DNA of 10,362 nt from DATKYV01 sp035528275. GTDB lineage: Bacteria; Acidobacteriota; Terriglobia; UBA7540. Position 1 is the first letter of the stretch; every line of letters starts with the position of its first letter. The translations under genes were made by a program, and so were the position numbers. The notes under the pieces are model-generated. The model saw nothing but the letters and a program-made list of their open reading frames with translations. It ran no database searches and was not told the DNA's origin. Shown here one piece after another: positions 1 through 5,942 of this stretch. The stretch lies in NCBI GenBank assembly GCA_035528275.1, contig DATKYV010000206.1, positions 1 through 10,362 on the forward strand, in the 5' to 3' direction.

Positions 1-309
1 GTAAGACGGCTCCGTCGATGCGAAGTGCGGGGCGCAGGCTTCCAGGTGGTGAACCTTGTAGCGGTCGGCGATCAATTCGGGGAGTTCCAGAAGTTCCAGC
101 ATTCTTCCCGAGAGATTGAATTCCTTCTCGCGAGTCGATTCGAAATAGTTATGAAGACTCCAGGTGGAGACCGCGAGACGCGCGAGCTTGGCGCCTGCTT
201 CGGGCTGAGGGGCAAGGTTCGCGGCAGCCCCAAGCCCACCTGCGCTTCCCGCCAGGCCCGCCGCCACGGCGCCCCCGGTCAGCCGAGTCAAGAACTCTCT
301 TCGTTTCAT
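1..309 (-). CDS. TAT-exported sugar isomerase/epimerase-like TIM-barrel protein, N-terminal part
   Basis: The first 103 codons are present and the gene runs off the left edge. The ATG at 309-307 follows a purine-rich ribosome site (AGAGGAAGGG, 323-314). The product begins MKRREFLTRLTGGAVAAGLA, a twin-arginine-type signal (K-R-R-E-F-L) followed by a small-residue hydrophobic stretch, so export of a folded protein is expected. After the signal, 'KLARLAVSTWSLHNYF' resembles the first beta strand of xylose-isomerase-like TIM barrels (AP endonuclease 2 family), and 'LELLELPELIADRYKVHHLEACAPHF' resembles the following helix and second strand. It lies 57 bp downstream of galT on the same strand and probably ends the same transcript. 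In this superfamily members act as sugar isomerases, epimerases or keto-sugar enzymes; substrate cannot be told from the fragment. Family assignment is moderately sure, partial gene status is certain. Confidence 0.75.
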   Translation of the reverse strand, partial: MKRREFLTRLTGGAVAAGLAGSAGGLGAAANLAPQPEAGAKLARLAVSTWSLHNYFESTREKEFNLSGRMLELLELPELIADRYKVHHLEACAPHFASTEPSY

Positions 310-366
310 TTTTCCCTTCCTCTCTTGCGAGGGTGCGTGGTGGGTCCATGCCCGAGAGCCGTCATT

Positions 367-1371
367 CTACGCCTTGTCTGTTTTGACGCCGCGCAGGAAG
401 GCGGCGCTCTCCTCGGGCAGCGAAACATTGATGAACATCCCGGAGCCGAGTTCGAACCCGGCCATTTTGGTAAGTCGCGGGATGATGCTCACGTACCAGT
501 GGTAGTACTTCACGCCGCGTTCTTCAGGGGGCGCGGTGCGGATCACATAGTTGAAGTCCGGGTTTTCGAGGCCATGATAGAGCCTAGCGAGCGTTACCCG
601 CAGGTTGTGAGCAAGGTCGGCCGCCTCAGCGTCATTCATCTCGTCGAAACACGCCATGTGGCGCCTGGGCATGATGAGCATCGAAAACGGCGTGAGCGCG
701 GCAAAGGGAATGAGCGATACGAAGTGCGGGGTCTCGAGAACGATGCGCGCTCCGTCCTCCAGTTCCTGTTCCAGCACGCGGCAGAAAATGCATTCTCCAA
801 ACTCGTCGAAATGATGGAGCGCGCCGATCAGCCGGTCACGGAGCTGGGTGGTGATGACCGGCGTGGCGATGAGCTGGGAGTGCGGATGCTCGAGCGAAGT
901 CCCGGCCGCGTCACCGTGATTCTTGAAGATCGTCACCTGCTCGACACGCGGGTCGGAGGAGGCCGCCTTGAAACGGTGGAGGTAAGCCTCGATGATGATC
1001 TCCACCTCCCGATCGCTCAGCAGCGCCGTGGTCTTGCTGTGGTCGGGCGTTTCGACAATCACCTCGTGGATGCCCACACCCGTGACCGTTCTGCGGATTC
1101 CCTGGATCGAGCGACGCCGCTCACCCTCGGGGGATAGGGCGGCGAACTTGTTGGGCGTTACACGGAGCTGCCAGGTTTTGGTGTCGGGCACCACGTAGGT
1201 CTCCGGCGGCGTCATCTTCTCGTTGCCGGGACAGAACGGGCAGTTGGCGACGAAGGAGGGAATGGCCTTCGTCTCCTCCCGCTTCTTCACGAACTGGTCG
1301 GGCCGCTTGGCGCGCTCCGTGGCGATGATGACCCAATCGCGAGTGATGACGTTGTAGCGAAGTTCCGGCAT
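367..1371 (-). CDS. galT: Galactose-1-phosphate uridylyltransferase
   Basis: This 334-residue cytoplasmic enzyme exchanges UMP between UDP-glucose and galactose-1-phosphate in the Leloir pathway. The active-site motif H-P-H-S-Q is at 162-166, with His164 as the expected uridylylated nucleophile. Zinc ligands match the E. coli pattern: Cys44 and Cys47 (NCPFCPGNE), His111 and His162. A second C-x2-C pair (Cys194/Cys197) lies in the C-terminal HIT-like half, and the end 'KYYHWYVSIIPRLTKMAGFE' is typical of the shorter bacterial form of the family. The ATG has a good ribosome site (AGGAAGG, 5 bp spacing, 1383-1377) in the 21-bp gap after the FGE-like gene, so the two are probably co-transcribed. 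No galK or galE is in the window. A related nucleotidyltransferase acting on another sugar phosphate is the main alternative. Confidence 0.93.
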   Translation of the reverse strand: MPELRYNVITRDWVIIATERAKRPDQFVKKREETKAIPSFVANCPFCPGNEKMTPPETYVVPDTKTWQLRVTPNKFAALSPEGERRRSIQGIRRTVTGVGIHEVIVETPDHSKTTALLSDREVEIIIEAYLHRFKAASSDPRVEQVTIFKNHGDAAGTSLEHPHSQLIATPVITTQLRDRLIGALHHFDEFGECIFCRVLEQELEDGARIVLETPHFVSLIPFAALTPFSMLIMPRRHMACFDEMNDAEAADLAHNLRVTLARLYHGLENPDFNYVIRTAPPEERGVKYYHWYVSIIPRLTKMAGFELGSGMFINVSLPEESAAFLRGVKTDKA

Positions 1372-1392
1372 GGACGCCTTCCTGAAATGATT

Positions 1393-2151
1393 TTAGCTTC
1401 CACAAACATCGCGGACCACGCGAAAGCCGTAATCCGCGTATTGAAAAATCGGAGGAATGCTCGAGCGAGCCGCGCAACGGCTCACCTTGACGTGATGCCG
1501 CCACGAGCCGCCGCGCGAGGCGCGCCGCTCGCCGCTCTCCGGCCCTCGCGGATTGCGCGCCGGAGACTGGGCATAATGGTCCCGGTCAAACCAATCGGCG
1601 CACCATTCGTGAACGTTCTCGCAAAGATCAAAGATCCCGAAGGTGTTGGGTTCGCCCTCGCCCACGGGCAGCGGCCCCTTGACTTCCCCGCCCCATCGGC
1701 GCAGGTATTCTGCGCGGAACTGCGGTTCCTCGTTGCCCCACGGATAGAGAAATCCTTCGCGACCACCGCGCGCCGCGCGCTCCCACTCGGCTTCCGTCGG
1801 CAGGCGATAATTGCGGCCGGTCGCGGCGCTAAGCCAGTCGCAATACTTCACGGCTTCAATCCAATTGACCGCCACGACAGGCTGGAGGGGATGGTTGAAA
1901 TCCGCATCAGCCCACGTCGGTGGGGCGCTGTGTCCAGTCGCCCGCATGAACACACCGAAATCACATTTCCGCACCTGAAAGACCGCCATCTCAAAGGCCT
2001 CAACCCAAACGCCATGGACGGGTCGCTCCTCATCGCGGCCTTCTTCACAACCCATCAGGAATTCGCCCTCGGGAACGAGGACACAGCGAGGCTCGAGGAT
2101 TTTTTCCGGCGAGTGGATCCCCGGATCCTTTGTTGTCACTGGATGCGGCAC
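1393..2151 (-). CDS. Cytoplasmic FGE-like (SUMF1/EgtB-fold) domain protein
   Basis: The FGE-sulfatase fold is clear: 'PEGEFLMG' near residues 27-34, 'YRLPTEAEWERAARGG' near 115-130, 'ENVHEWCADWF' near 178-188, 'RGGSW' near 213-217 and 'DYGFRVVRD' near 240-248 (numbered from the chosen start). I choose GTG at 2151-2149 (252 residues): it has AGAAGG 9 bp upstream and lies about 40 bp after a candidate extended -10. A longer frame reaches ATG codons at 2196 and 2520, but the former overlaps the promoter and the latter lies in the divergent methyltransferase gene. No signal peptide is seen. Human SUMF1 uses Cys336 and Cys341 to bind copper; here the second is kept (R-C-A-A-R, Cys226) but the residue five earlier is Val, so sulfatase activation is unlikely. 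First gene of a probable unit with galT. True function unknown. Confidence 0.85.
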   Translation of the reverse strand: MPHPVTTKDPGIHSPEKILEPRCVLVPEGEFLMGCEEGRDEERPVHGVWVEAFEMAVFQVRKCDFGVFMRATGHSAPPTWADADFNHPLQPVVAVNWIEAVKYCDWLSAATGRNYRLPTEAEWERAARGGREGFLYPWGNEEPQFRAEYLRRWGGEVKGPLPVGEGEPNTFGIFDLCENVHEWCADWFDRDHYAQSPARNPRGPESGERRASRGGSWRHHVKVSRCAARSSIPPIFQYADYGFRVVRDVCGS

Positions 2152-2196
2152 GTGCAAATTCCTTCTCGCGCTTTGCGTCTCAGAAAGAACGCGCAT

Positions 2197-2205
2197 TCTA
2201 TACCA
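2197..2205 (-). promoter_or_regulatory. Candidate extended -10 promoter for the FGE-like/galT unit
   Basis: Read on the minus strand the sequence is TGG-TATAGA, a TGn extended -10 with five of six TATAAT matches. No convincing -35 is found at 16-18 bp, as is common for extended -10 promoters. Transcription would begin near 2190, placing the GTG start about 39 nt into the mRNA and excluding the ATG at 2196 as a start. Confidence 0.45.
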
Positions 2206-2262
2206 AGTGAGGTGCGAATGGTACCGGCGGACAAGTGTGGGAACAGGCGGCCTGAAACCGGC

Positions 2263-2309
2263 GGCGACAAATCGCCCTACTGTGTGAGGCGGGCTTCGAA
2301 GCTCCGCCT
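2263..2309. repeat. Pair of small palindromes in the divergent intergenic region
   Basis: Two inverted repeats lie side by side. The first is GGCGA-CAAA-TCGCC (2263-2276), a perfect 5-bp stem. The second spans 2287-2309: AGGCGG and CCGCCT flank the 10-bp palindrome GCTTCGAAGC with a single extra T. The flanking bases ('GGCGGCCTGAAACCGGCGGC', 2247-2266, just upstream) have the look of interspersed repeats seen in acidobacterial intergenic DNA, but copy number cannot be judged here. They lie between the two divergent candidate promoters and could also be regulator sites. Confidence 0.45.
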
Positions 2310-2352
2310 TGGCCTGGCCGGTCTCCATTTCAGTTCGGGTCGGCGCGGGTCC

Positions 2353-2382
2353 TTGCCTGGATGGTCGGCGCGATGCTACTCT
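2353..2382 (+). promoter_or_regulatory. Candidate promoter of the methyltransferase gene, possibly leaderless
   Basis: TTGCCT (2353-2358, four of six to TTGACA) is followed after 18 bp by TACTCT (2377-2382) with a TGn extension at 2374-2376. The -10 match is modest. A start site 7-8 bp after the -10 falls on 2389-2390, that is on the A of the ATG, and no Shine-Dalgarno sequence is seen before that ATG. Confidence 0.4.
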
Positions 2383-2389
2383 GCCCGGC

Positions 2390-3175
2390 ATGTCGAAAAG
2401 GCACAAGGAAGCCGTGCGAAAGCAGTTCGCGAAAACCGTCGACGCGTTCTCCAAGTACGCGGTGCGCGACACGCCGGAGGTTGTCGCGGAAAAGCTGGCC
2501 TTCGTCAAACCGCAACCCACCGACCTCGTCCTGGACCTGGCGTGCGGGCCGGGAACCTTTGTCCTGGCGCTGGCATCGCGCGTTCGTTTCGCTCGGGGAA
2601 TTGATCTGACCGAAGAGATGCTGCGCCAGGCCCGCGCGTTTCAGCTCGACCGGCAAATCACTAATGCTTGCTTCGATTGTGGCGACGCCGAACAACTCCC
2701 TTACGCCGACGGCTCTTTCGACCTCGCCTTCTGTCAGTGTTCTCTTCACCACATGCCCAAACCCGTGGTGGTGCTCAAGGAGATGGTCCGGGTGACGAAG
2801 CCCGAGGGGCGAGTCGTTGTCATCGACGCGTTAGGCCCCGAAAGCGACGTGAAGTTTGAGCTGCACAACAGGATTGAGAAAATCCGCGATCCTTCTCACG
2901 CCGAATCGCTGCGCCTGACAACGTTTCTTGAGATGTTCGATACCCTGGGGCTCGAAATCTCCCGCCAGTCGCTTAAACGCCGCCAACGCTCGTTCAACCA
3001 ATGGATGCTGCGCGCCGGCCTGGAGCCGAAACACAAGCGCTACCAGGAAGCGCGTAAGCTGCTCGAGGAATCGATCGAAGGCGACCGCGCCGGCTTCTCT
3101 CCTCAGCCCCAGAACGACGACTTTCTTATCACTCACAACGAGGGCATGTTCATCCTCAATCGAAAGACAGAGTGA
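2390..3175 (+). CDS. Class I SAM-dependent methyltransferase (UbiE/Methyltransf_11 type)
   Basis: The 261-residue product carries the class I AdoMet fold. Motif I 'VLDLACGPGTF' is at 47-57, the acidic ribose-binding residue is in 'GIDLTEEMLRQA' (70-81, Asp72), and 'GDAEQLPYADGSFDLAF' (98-114) gives motifs II and III, followed by 'SLHHM' (118-122) and 'EMVRVTKPEGRVVVIDA' (131-147). This order and wording match UbiE/MenG-like small-molecule methyltransferases, yet the C-terminal third (helical, basic, 'SLKRRQRSFNQWM') does not identify a substrate. I place the start at ATG 2390 (MSKRHKEAV) because the frame upstream covers the candidate promoter and shows no family resemblance. It stands alone: divergent from the FGE-like unit, convergent with the permease. 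Small-molecule rather than protein or nucleic-acid methylation is inferred. Confidence 0.85.
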   Translation: MSKRHKEAVRKQFAKTVDAFSKYAVRDTPEVVAEKLAFVKPQPTDLVLDLACGPGTFVLALASRVRFARGIDLTEEMLRQARAFQLDRQITNACFDCGDAEQLPYADGSFDLAFCQCSLHHMPKPVVVLKEMVRVTKPEGRVVVIDALGPESDVKFELHNRIEKIRDPSHAESLRLTTFLEMFDTLGLEISRQSLKRRQRSFNQWMLRAGLEPKHKRYQEARKLLEESIEGDRAGFSPQPQNDDFLITHNEGMFILNRKTE

Positions 3176-3176
3176 A

Positions 3177-3210
3177 CACTCGAAACCCTCACCTTCCCAT
3201 GGTTTGAGTG
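3177..3210. terminator. Hairpin between convergent genes, possible two-way terminator
   Basis: CACTC-G-AAACC (3177-3187) pairs with GGTTTGAGTG (3201-3210), a 10-bp stem with one bulged G and a 13-nt loop. It starts one base after the methyltransferase stop codon and lies 42 bp past the permease stop. There is no T-run on either side, so intrinsic termination would be weak; position is the main argument. Confidence 0.35.
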
Positions 3211-3225
3211 GGTGGATGCCCTGCT

Positions 3226-3253
3226 CTCTGCCTTCCGCCTTCTGCTTTCTGCC
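3226..3253. repeat. Short heptamer tandem array (TTCTGCC-type)
   Basis: Four contiguous 7-bp units read CTCTGCC, TTCCGCC, TTCTGCT and TTCTGCC on the plus strand, each within one or two changes of TTCTGCC. The last base of the array is the last base of the permease stop codon (read on the minus strand). Such heptamer runs are short sequence repeats in intergenic DNA; no function is indicated. Confidence 0.6.
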
Positions 3254-4605
3254 TACTCTCTTTCGAAGGGCCACTCACGCCGCAGGCGCGCGCGGATGAA
3301 AAAAGCGATGGAGCCGACGGCAAACACCGCCACGCCAAAAAGCAGTGACCGACGATTCGACGTCCCCAGGATGTAGAGCCAGCCGAGCACAATGGCGATG
3401 CCGGGCAGCGGGTAGAGCCACATTCGAAACGGGCGAGGCATATCGGGCTTCCGAAAGCGCAGCACGAAGAACCCGATGGCCTGCGGCAGGTATTGGTTCA
3501 TAACGCGGATGGCGACCAGGCCACCGATGACTTCGGGCAGTTTCAAGAGGCTGAAGGCGGAGGCGATGAGGCCCAGGGTAATCAGCGAGACGTAAGGAAA
3601 CTCTCCTTTGGGATGCAAGCGCGCGAAAACACTGAAGAAATTGTTGTCGGCAGCAGCCGCGTAAGGAATTCGCGTGTAGCCGAGGAGGACGGAGAACACC
3701 GAGGAGAAGGCAATCCAAAGCATCAGCAAGGTCATCAGGTTCCCCGCCCCGACCCCGTGAAGCTTTTCGATGTAAGTCGAAGCGATGAACTTGCTGTGCT
3801 GCGCCTCGCGCCAGGGAACGACGCTCAAGATGGAAGCGTTCATCAGGATGTAGAGCGTCGCCACCGCGACGATGGAAAACAGCATGGCGCGCGGGATAAC
3901 GCGTCCGGGATCGCGAATCTCCTCGGCCAGATAGCAGACGTTGTAGTAACCGAAATAGTCGTACATGGCGAAGAGCGTCGCGGCGCCCAGGCCGGCACAG
4001 AAGGACCAATCGAGGCGAAAGGCGTTGGGAGGGAAATCAAAAATCCGTTCCGCGCTGAGCTGCGGCAGACCCGAACCGATAATCCAGAAGCAGCCGATCA
4101 GCACGCCGACCAGGAGAACAATCGAAAGGTTCCCCACGGTGCGAATCCGCCGATAGAGCACCAGGATCATGACCAGGGGGATGAGCGCGGCGAAGACGCG
4201 AATTCCCCAGGGAGAGATCGAAGGGACCAGGTAGTGAAAGTAGCTGGCGAAACCGATCGACCCGCTGGCCACCGAAAGGGGCGCGGAAAAGATGATCTGC
4301 CACACGACGAGAAAGGAAAACCAGCGGCCCACGGTGCGCGGGCCGAAGGCTTCGCGCAAGTAGTTGTAGCTGCCGCCGGCCTTGGGCATCGCCGCGCCCA
4401 GCTCGGCCCACACCAGGCCGTCACAGAAGGCCAGCGCCGCCCCCAGGATCCAACCCAGCATCGCCTGAGGCCCGCCCATGGTGGCGAGAAACAAAGGGAT
4501 GGTGATGAACGGCCCAATCCCGATCATGTCGGTGATGGAGAGCGCCGTCGATTGCACCAGCCCGAGTTCGCGCCGCAGATGAGGTTTCTCGGTCGTTTCC
4601 GTCAA
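3253..4605 (-). CDS. APC-superfamily amino-acid permease
   Basis: This 450-residue inner-membrane protein is predicted to take up amino acids or related amines by secondary transport. It shows about 12 hydrophobic segments and the family landmarks: the unwound TM1 substrate loop 'GIGPFITIP' (29-37), 'AELGAAMPKAGGSYNYLREA' (67-86), 'YYNVCYLAEEIRDPGRVIPR' (220-239) and the long TM8/cytoplasmic loop 'GYTRIPYAAAADNNFF' (309-324). A short soluble N-terminus before TM1 is normal. The start codon is TTG at 4605-4603, not ATG; a perfect AGGAGG (4614-4609) lies only 3 bp before it, and the next in-frame ATG falls inside TM1, so TTG is preferred. It has its own promoter about 90 bp upstream and no operon partner. 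Substrate is unknown; polyamine or basic amino acid is possible. Confidence 0.9.
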   Translation of the reverse strand: MTETTEKPHLRRELGLVQSTALSITDMIGIGPFITIPLFLATMGGPQAMLGWILGAALAFCDGLVWAELGAAMPKAGGSYNYLREAFGPRTVGRWFSFLVVWQIIFSAPLSVASGSIGFASYFHYLVPSISPWGIRVFAALIPLVMILVLYRRIRTVGNLSIVLLVGVLIGCFWIIGSGLPQLSAERIFDFPPNAFRLDWSFCAGLGAATLFAMYDYFGYYNVCYLAEEIRDPGRVIPRAMLFSIVAVATLYILMNASILSVVPWREAQHSKFIASTYIEKLHGVGAGNLMTLLMLWIAFSSVFSVLLGYTRIPYAAAADNNFFSVFARLHPKGEFPYVSLITLGLIASAFSLLKLPEVIGGLVAIRVMNQYLPQAIGFFVLRFRKPDMPRPFRMWLYPLPGIAIVLGWLYILGTSNRRSLLFGVAVFAVGSIAFFIRARLRREWPFERE

Positions 4606-4699
4606 GCGCCTCCTCGAGTTTCCCCCGCGGGAGGGGCGGCTCCCGCGCGATCACTCTGAGCGTTTCACACCACAGTTTTCAACCAGCCAAGCCCGCCCG

Positions 4700-4728
4700 C
4701 TTATTCCACACCGCAGGGGTGAAGTCAA
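4700..4728 (-). promoter_or_regulatory. Sigma-70-like promoter of the permease gene
   Basis: On the minus strand TTGACT (4728-4723, five of six to consensus) is separated by exactly 17 bp from AATAAG (4705-4700, four of six). Transcription would begin near 4693, giving a leader of roughly 88 nt before the TTG start. This also means the permease is not simply read through from apbE. Confidence 0.55.
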
Positions 4729-4822
4729 GATTATTGGCCCAGAACCGCGCGCGCAAGAAGTTGATTTGCATCGCGGCAGGCGCCGCAGGATTCCCTCGTG
4801 CGGGGCGTGGACGAGGAAAGAG

Positions 4823-5854
4823 TCACTTTTCGGCGTCATCGGCAACCGAGTAGGCGGAGAGTCTCTGCTCATAGACGCGCGGGCCTTCGCCGGTCGCCTC
4901 AACGAAGAGCACGGCCACACCGTCGATCGACTCGGCGAGTTTCAAACCGCGCTCTGGCCCAAGAACGCTGATGGCCGTCGCCAGGCTGTCGGAGGTCGTG
5001 GCGTTGGGAGCAATGACGGTGACGCTGCGGCGGCCCGTCAGTGCCATACCCGTCCGAGGATCAACGATGTGCGAGTAGCGTTTCCCGCCGATTTCGACAT
5101 GTTGCTCCACGTCCCCCGAGGTGGAAACGGCGGCGTCATGGAGCGAAAGGTATCGCGAAGGCGGCTTCTCGGGAGACTCGAGGGGCGCGATACCGATCCG
5201 CCATCCCGCCCTGCCCGGCGGCGGCGCGCTCACGGCAATATCGCCACTGGCGGCGACGAGCGCGCTCTGAATCCCGTGCTGTTTCAATACGTCCAGCGCC
5301 TGGTCGGCCGCATAGCCCTTGGCGATGCCGCCCAAGTCGAGGAGCATGCCTTTCTTCGAGAGTTGTGCTGTCTTTTTTTCCGGATCGACCCGTAGCTTTT
5401 CACAGCCGACAAGCATCCGCGCACGGGCCAGCCGCTGGGCGTCCGGCAACTCATGCCGGCGGTGCGCTCTTCGCCAGAGTTGCACGACGGGGCCAATTGT
5501 GATATCGAATGCTCCGTCCGTGCGCCTGGCGAGCTCCTGAGATGCGGCGAGGATGCGATACAAGTCTTCACTGACCTTAACCGGCGGCCCCCCCGCGGCG
5601 CGGCAGAGCGACCGCAATTCACTGCTGGGACGGTAATCGCTCATGGTATCATCGAGTTGCGCGATGCGGTCGAAGGCCGCGTTGGAGGCGGTTGAAGCGG
5701 TGACCGCGTCGGGCGCGTAGAGGACAATCCTGAAAAGAGTGCCCATGTGGGCTTGCGAGAACTCATAGCGGATTAATGCCGGTTTACGAGCAAGGACGGA
5801 CGTCGCCGCCGCACCCAGCACGATCGCGGCAACGCAGAACCGCCTCAAAGTCAT
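4823..5854 (-). CDS. apbE: FAD:protein FMN transferase (ApbE), exported
   Basis: ApbE attaches FMN covalently to a Thr or Ser of partner flavoproteins (for example Rnf/Nqr subunits or FMN_bind proteins) in the cell envelope, using FAD and Mg2+. Family marks, numbered from the chosen start: 'AHMGT' (35-39), 'LDLGGIAKGYAADQA' (172-186), 'ASGD' (202-205), 'VSTSGD' (243-248), 'SHIVDPRTG' (261-269) and 'SDSLATAISVLG' (288-299), whose Asp is the usual metal ligand. The frame allows ATGs at 5893, 5881 and 5854; I choose 5854 because 'AAGG' lies 6 bp upstream and the protein then begins with a clean signal peptide (MTLRRFCVAAIVLGAAATSV...) with likely cleavage after V-L-A. Length 343 residues is normal. 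No FMN-acceptor protein is encoded in the window. Single-gene unit, divergent from the FGE-like gene at 5943. Confidence 0.93.
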   Translation of the reverse strand: MTLRRFCVAAIVLGAAATSVLARKPALIRYEFSQAHMGTLFRIVLYAPDAVTASTASNAAFDRIAQLDDTMSDYRPSSELRSLCRAAGGPPVKVSEDLYRILAASQELARRTDGAFDITIGPVVQLWRRAHRRHELPDAQRLARARMLVGCEKLRVDPEKKTAQLSKKGMLLDLGGIAKGYAADQALDVLKQHGIQSALVAASGDIAVSAPPPGRAGWRIGIAPLESPEKPPSRYLSLHDAAVSTSGDVEQHVEIGGKRYSHIVDPRTGMALTGRRSVTVIAPNATTSDSLATAISVLGPERGLKLAESIDGVAVLFVEATGEGPRVYEQRLSAYSVADDAEK

Positions 5855-5913
5855 CCTCAACCTTGCGTGGCAAGACCGCATTCCGTCTCGCATCCTATCA
5901 AAACCGGGCCGAA

Positions 5914-5922
5914 AGCATACCA
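5914..5922 (-). promoter_or_regulatory. Candidate extended -10 promoter for apbE
   Basis: The minus strand reads TGG-TATGCT, a TGn extended -10 with four of six TATAAT matches. No good -35 was found. Transcription would start near 5907, giving a leader of about 53 nt before the ATG at 5854. It sits only 20 bp before the divergent gene's start codon, so the two transcription starts may interfere or overlap. Confidence 0.4.
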
Positions 5923-5942
5923 GTCGCTAACGGAGCGCCTCT

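Noticed and set aside
25..1137. Long plus-strand open frame (370 codons) opposite galT
   Set aside because: It lies antisense to galT, which has complete catalytic and zinc motifs; the frame is low-complexity charged sequence with no recognisable domain, as expected for a GC-rich shadow.
1387..2604. Long plus-strand open frame (405 codons) opposite the FGE-like gene
   Set aside because: It spans the divergent promoter region and the methyltransferase start in another frame, and its translation resembles no family.
3493..4659. Plus-strand open frame (388 codons) opposite the permease
   Set aside because: Extremely charged (Asp, Glu, Arg, Gln, His) complement of a membrane-protein gene; no family features.
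4773..4816. Small hairpins (GCGGC/GCCGC and CCTCGT/ACGAGG) after apbE as a terminator
   Set aside because: Stems are only 5-6 bp and no T-run follows in the direction of apbE transcription; in GC-rich DNA these are expected by chance.
5855..5942. Promoter for the exported FGE-like gene
   Set aside because: I searched for -35/-10 pairs on the plus strand and found none with acceptable spacing and match, so none is called.
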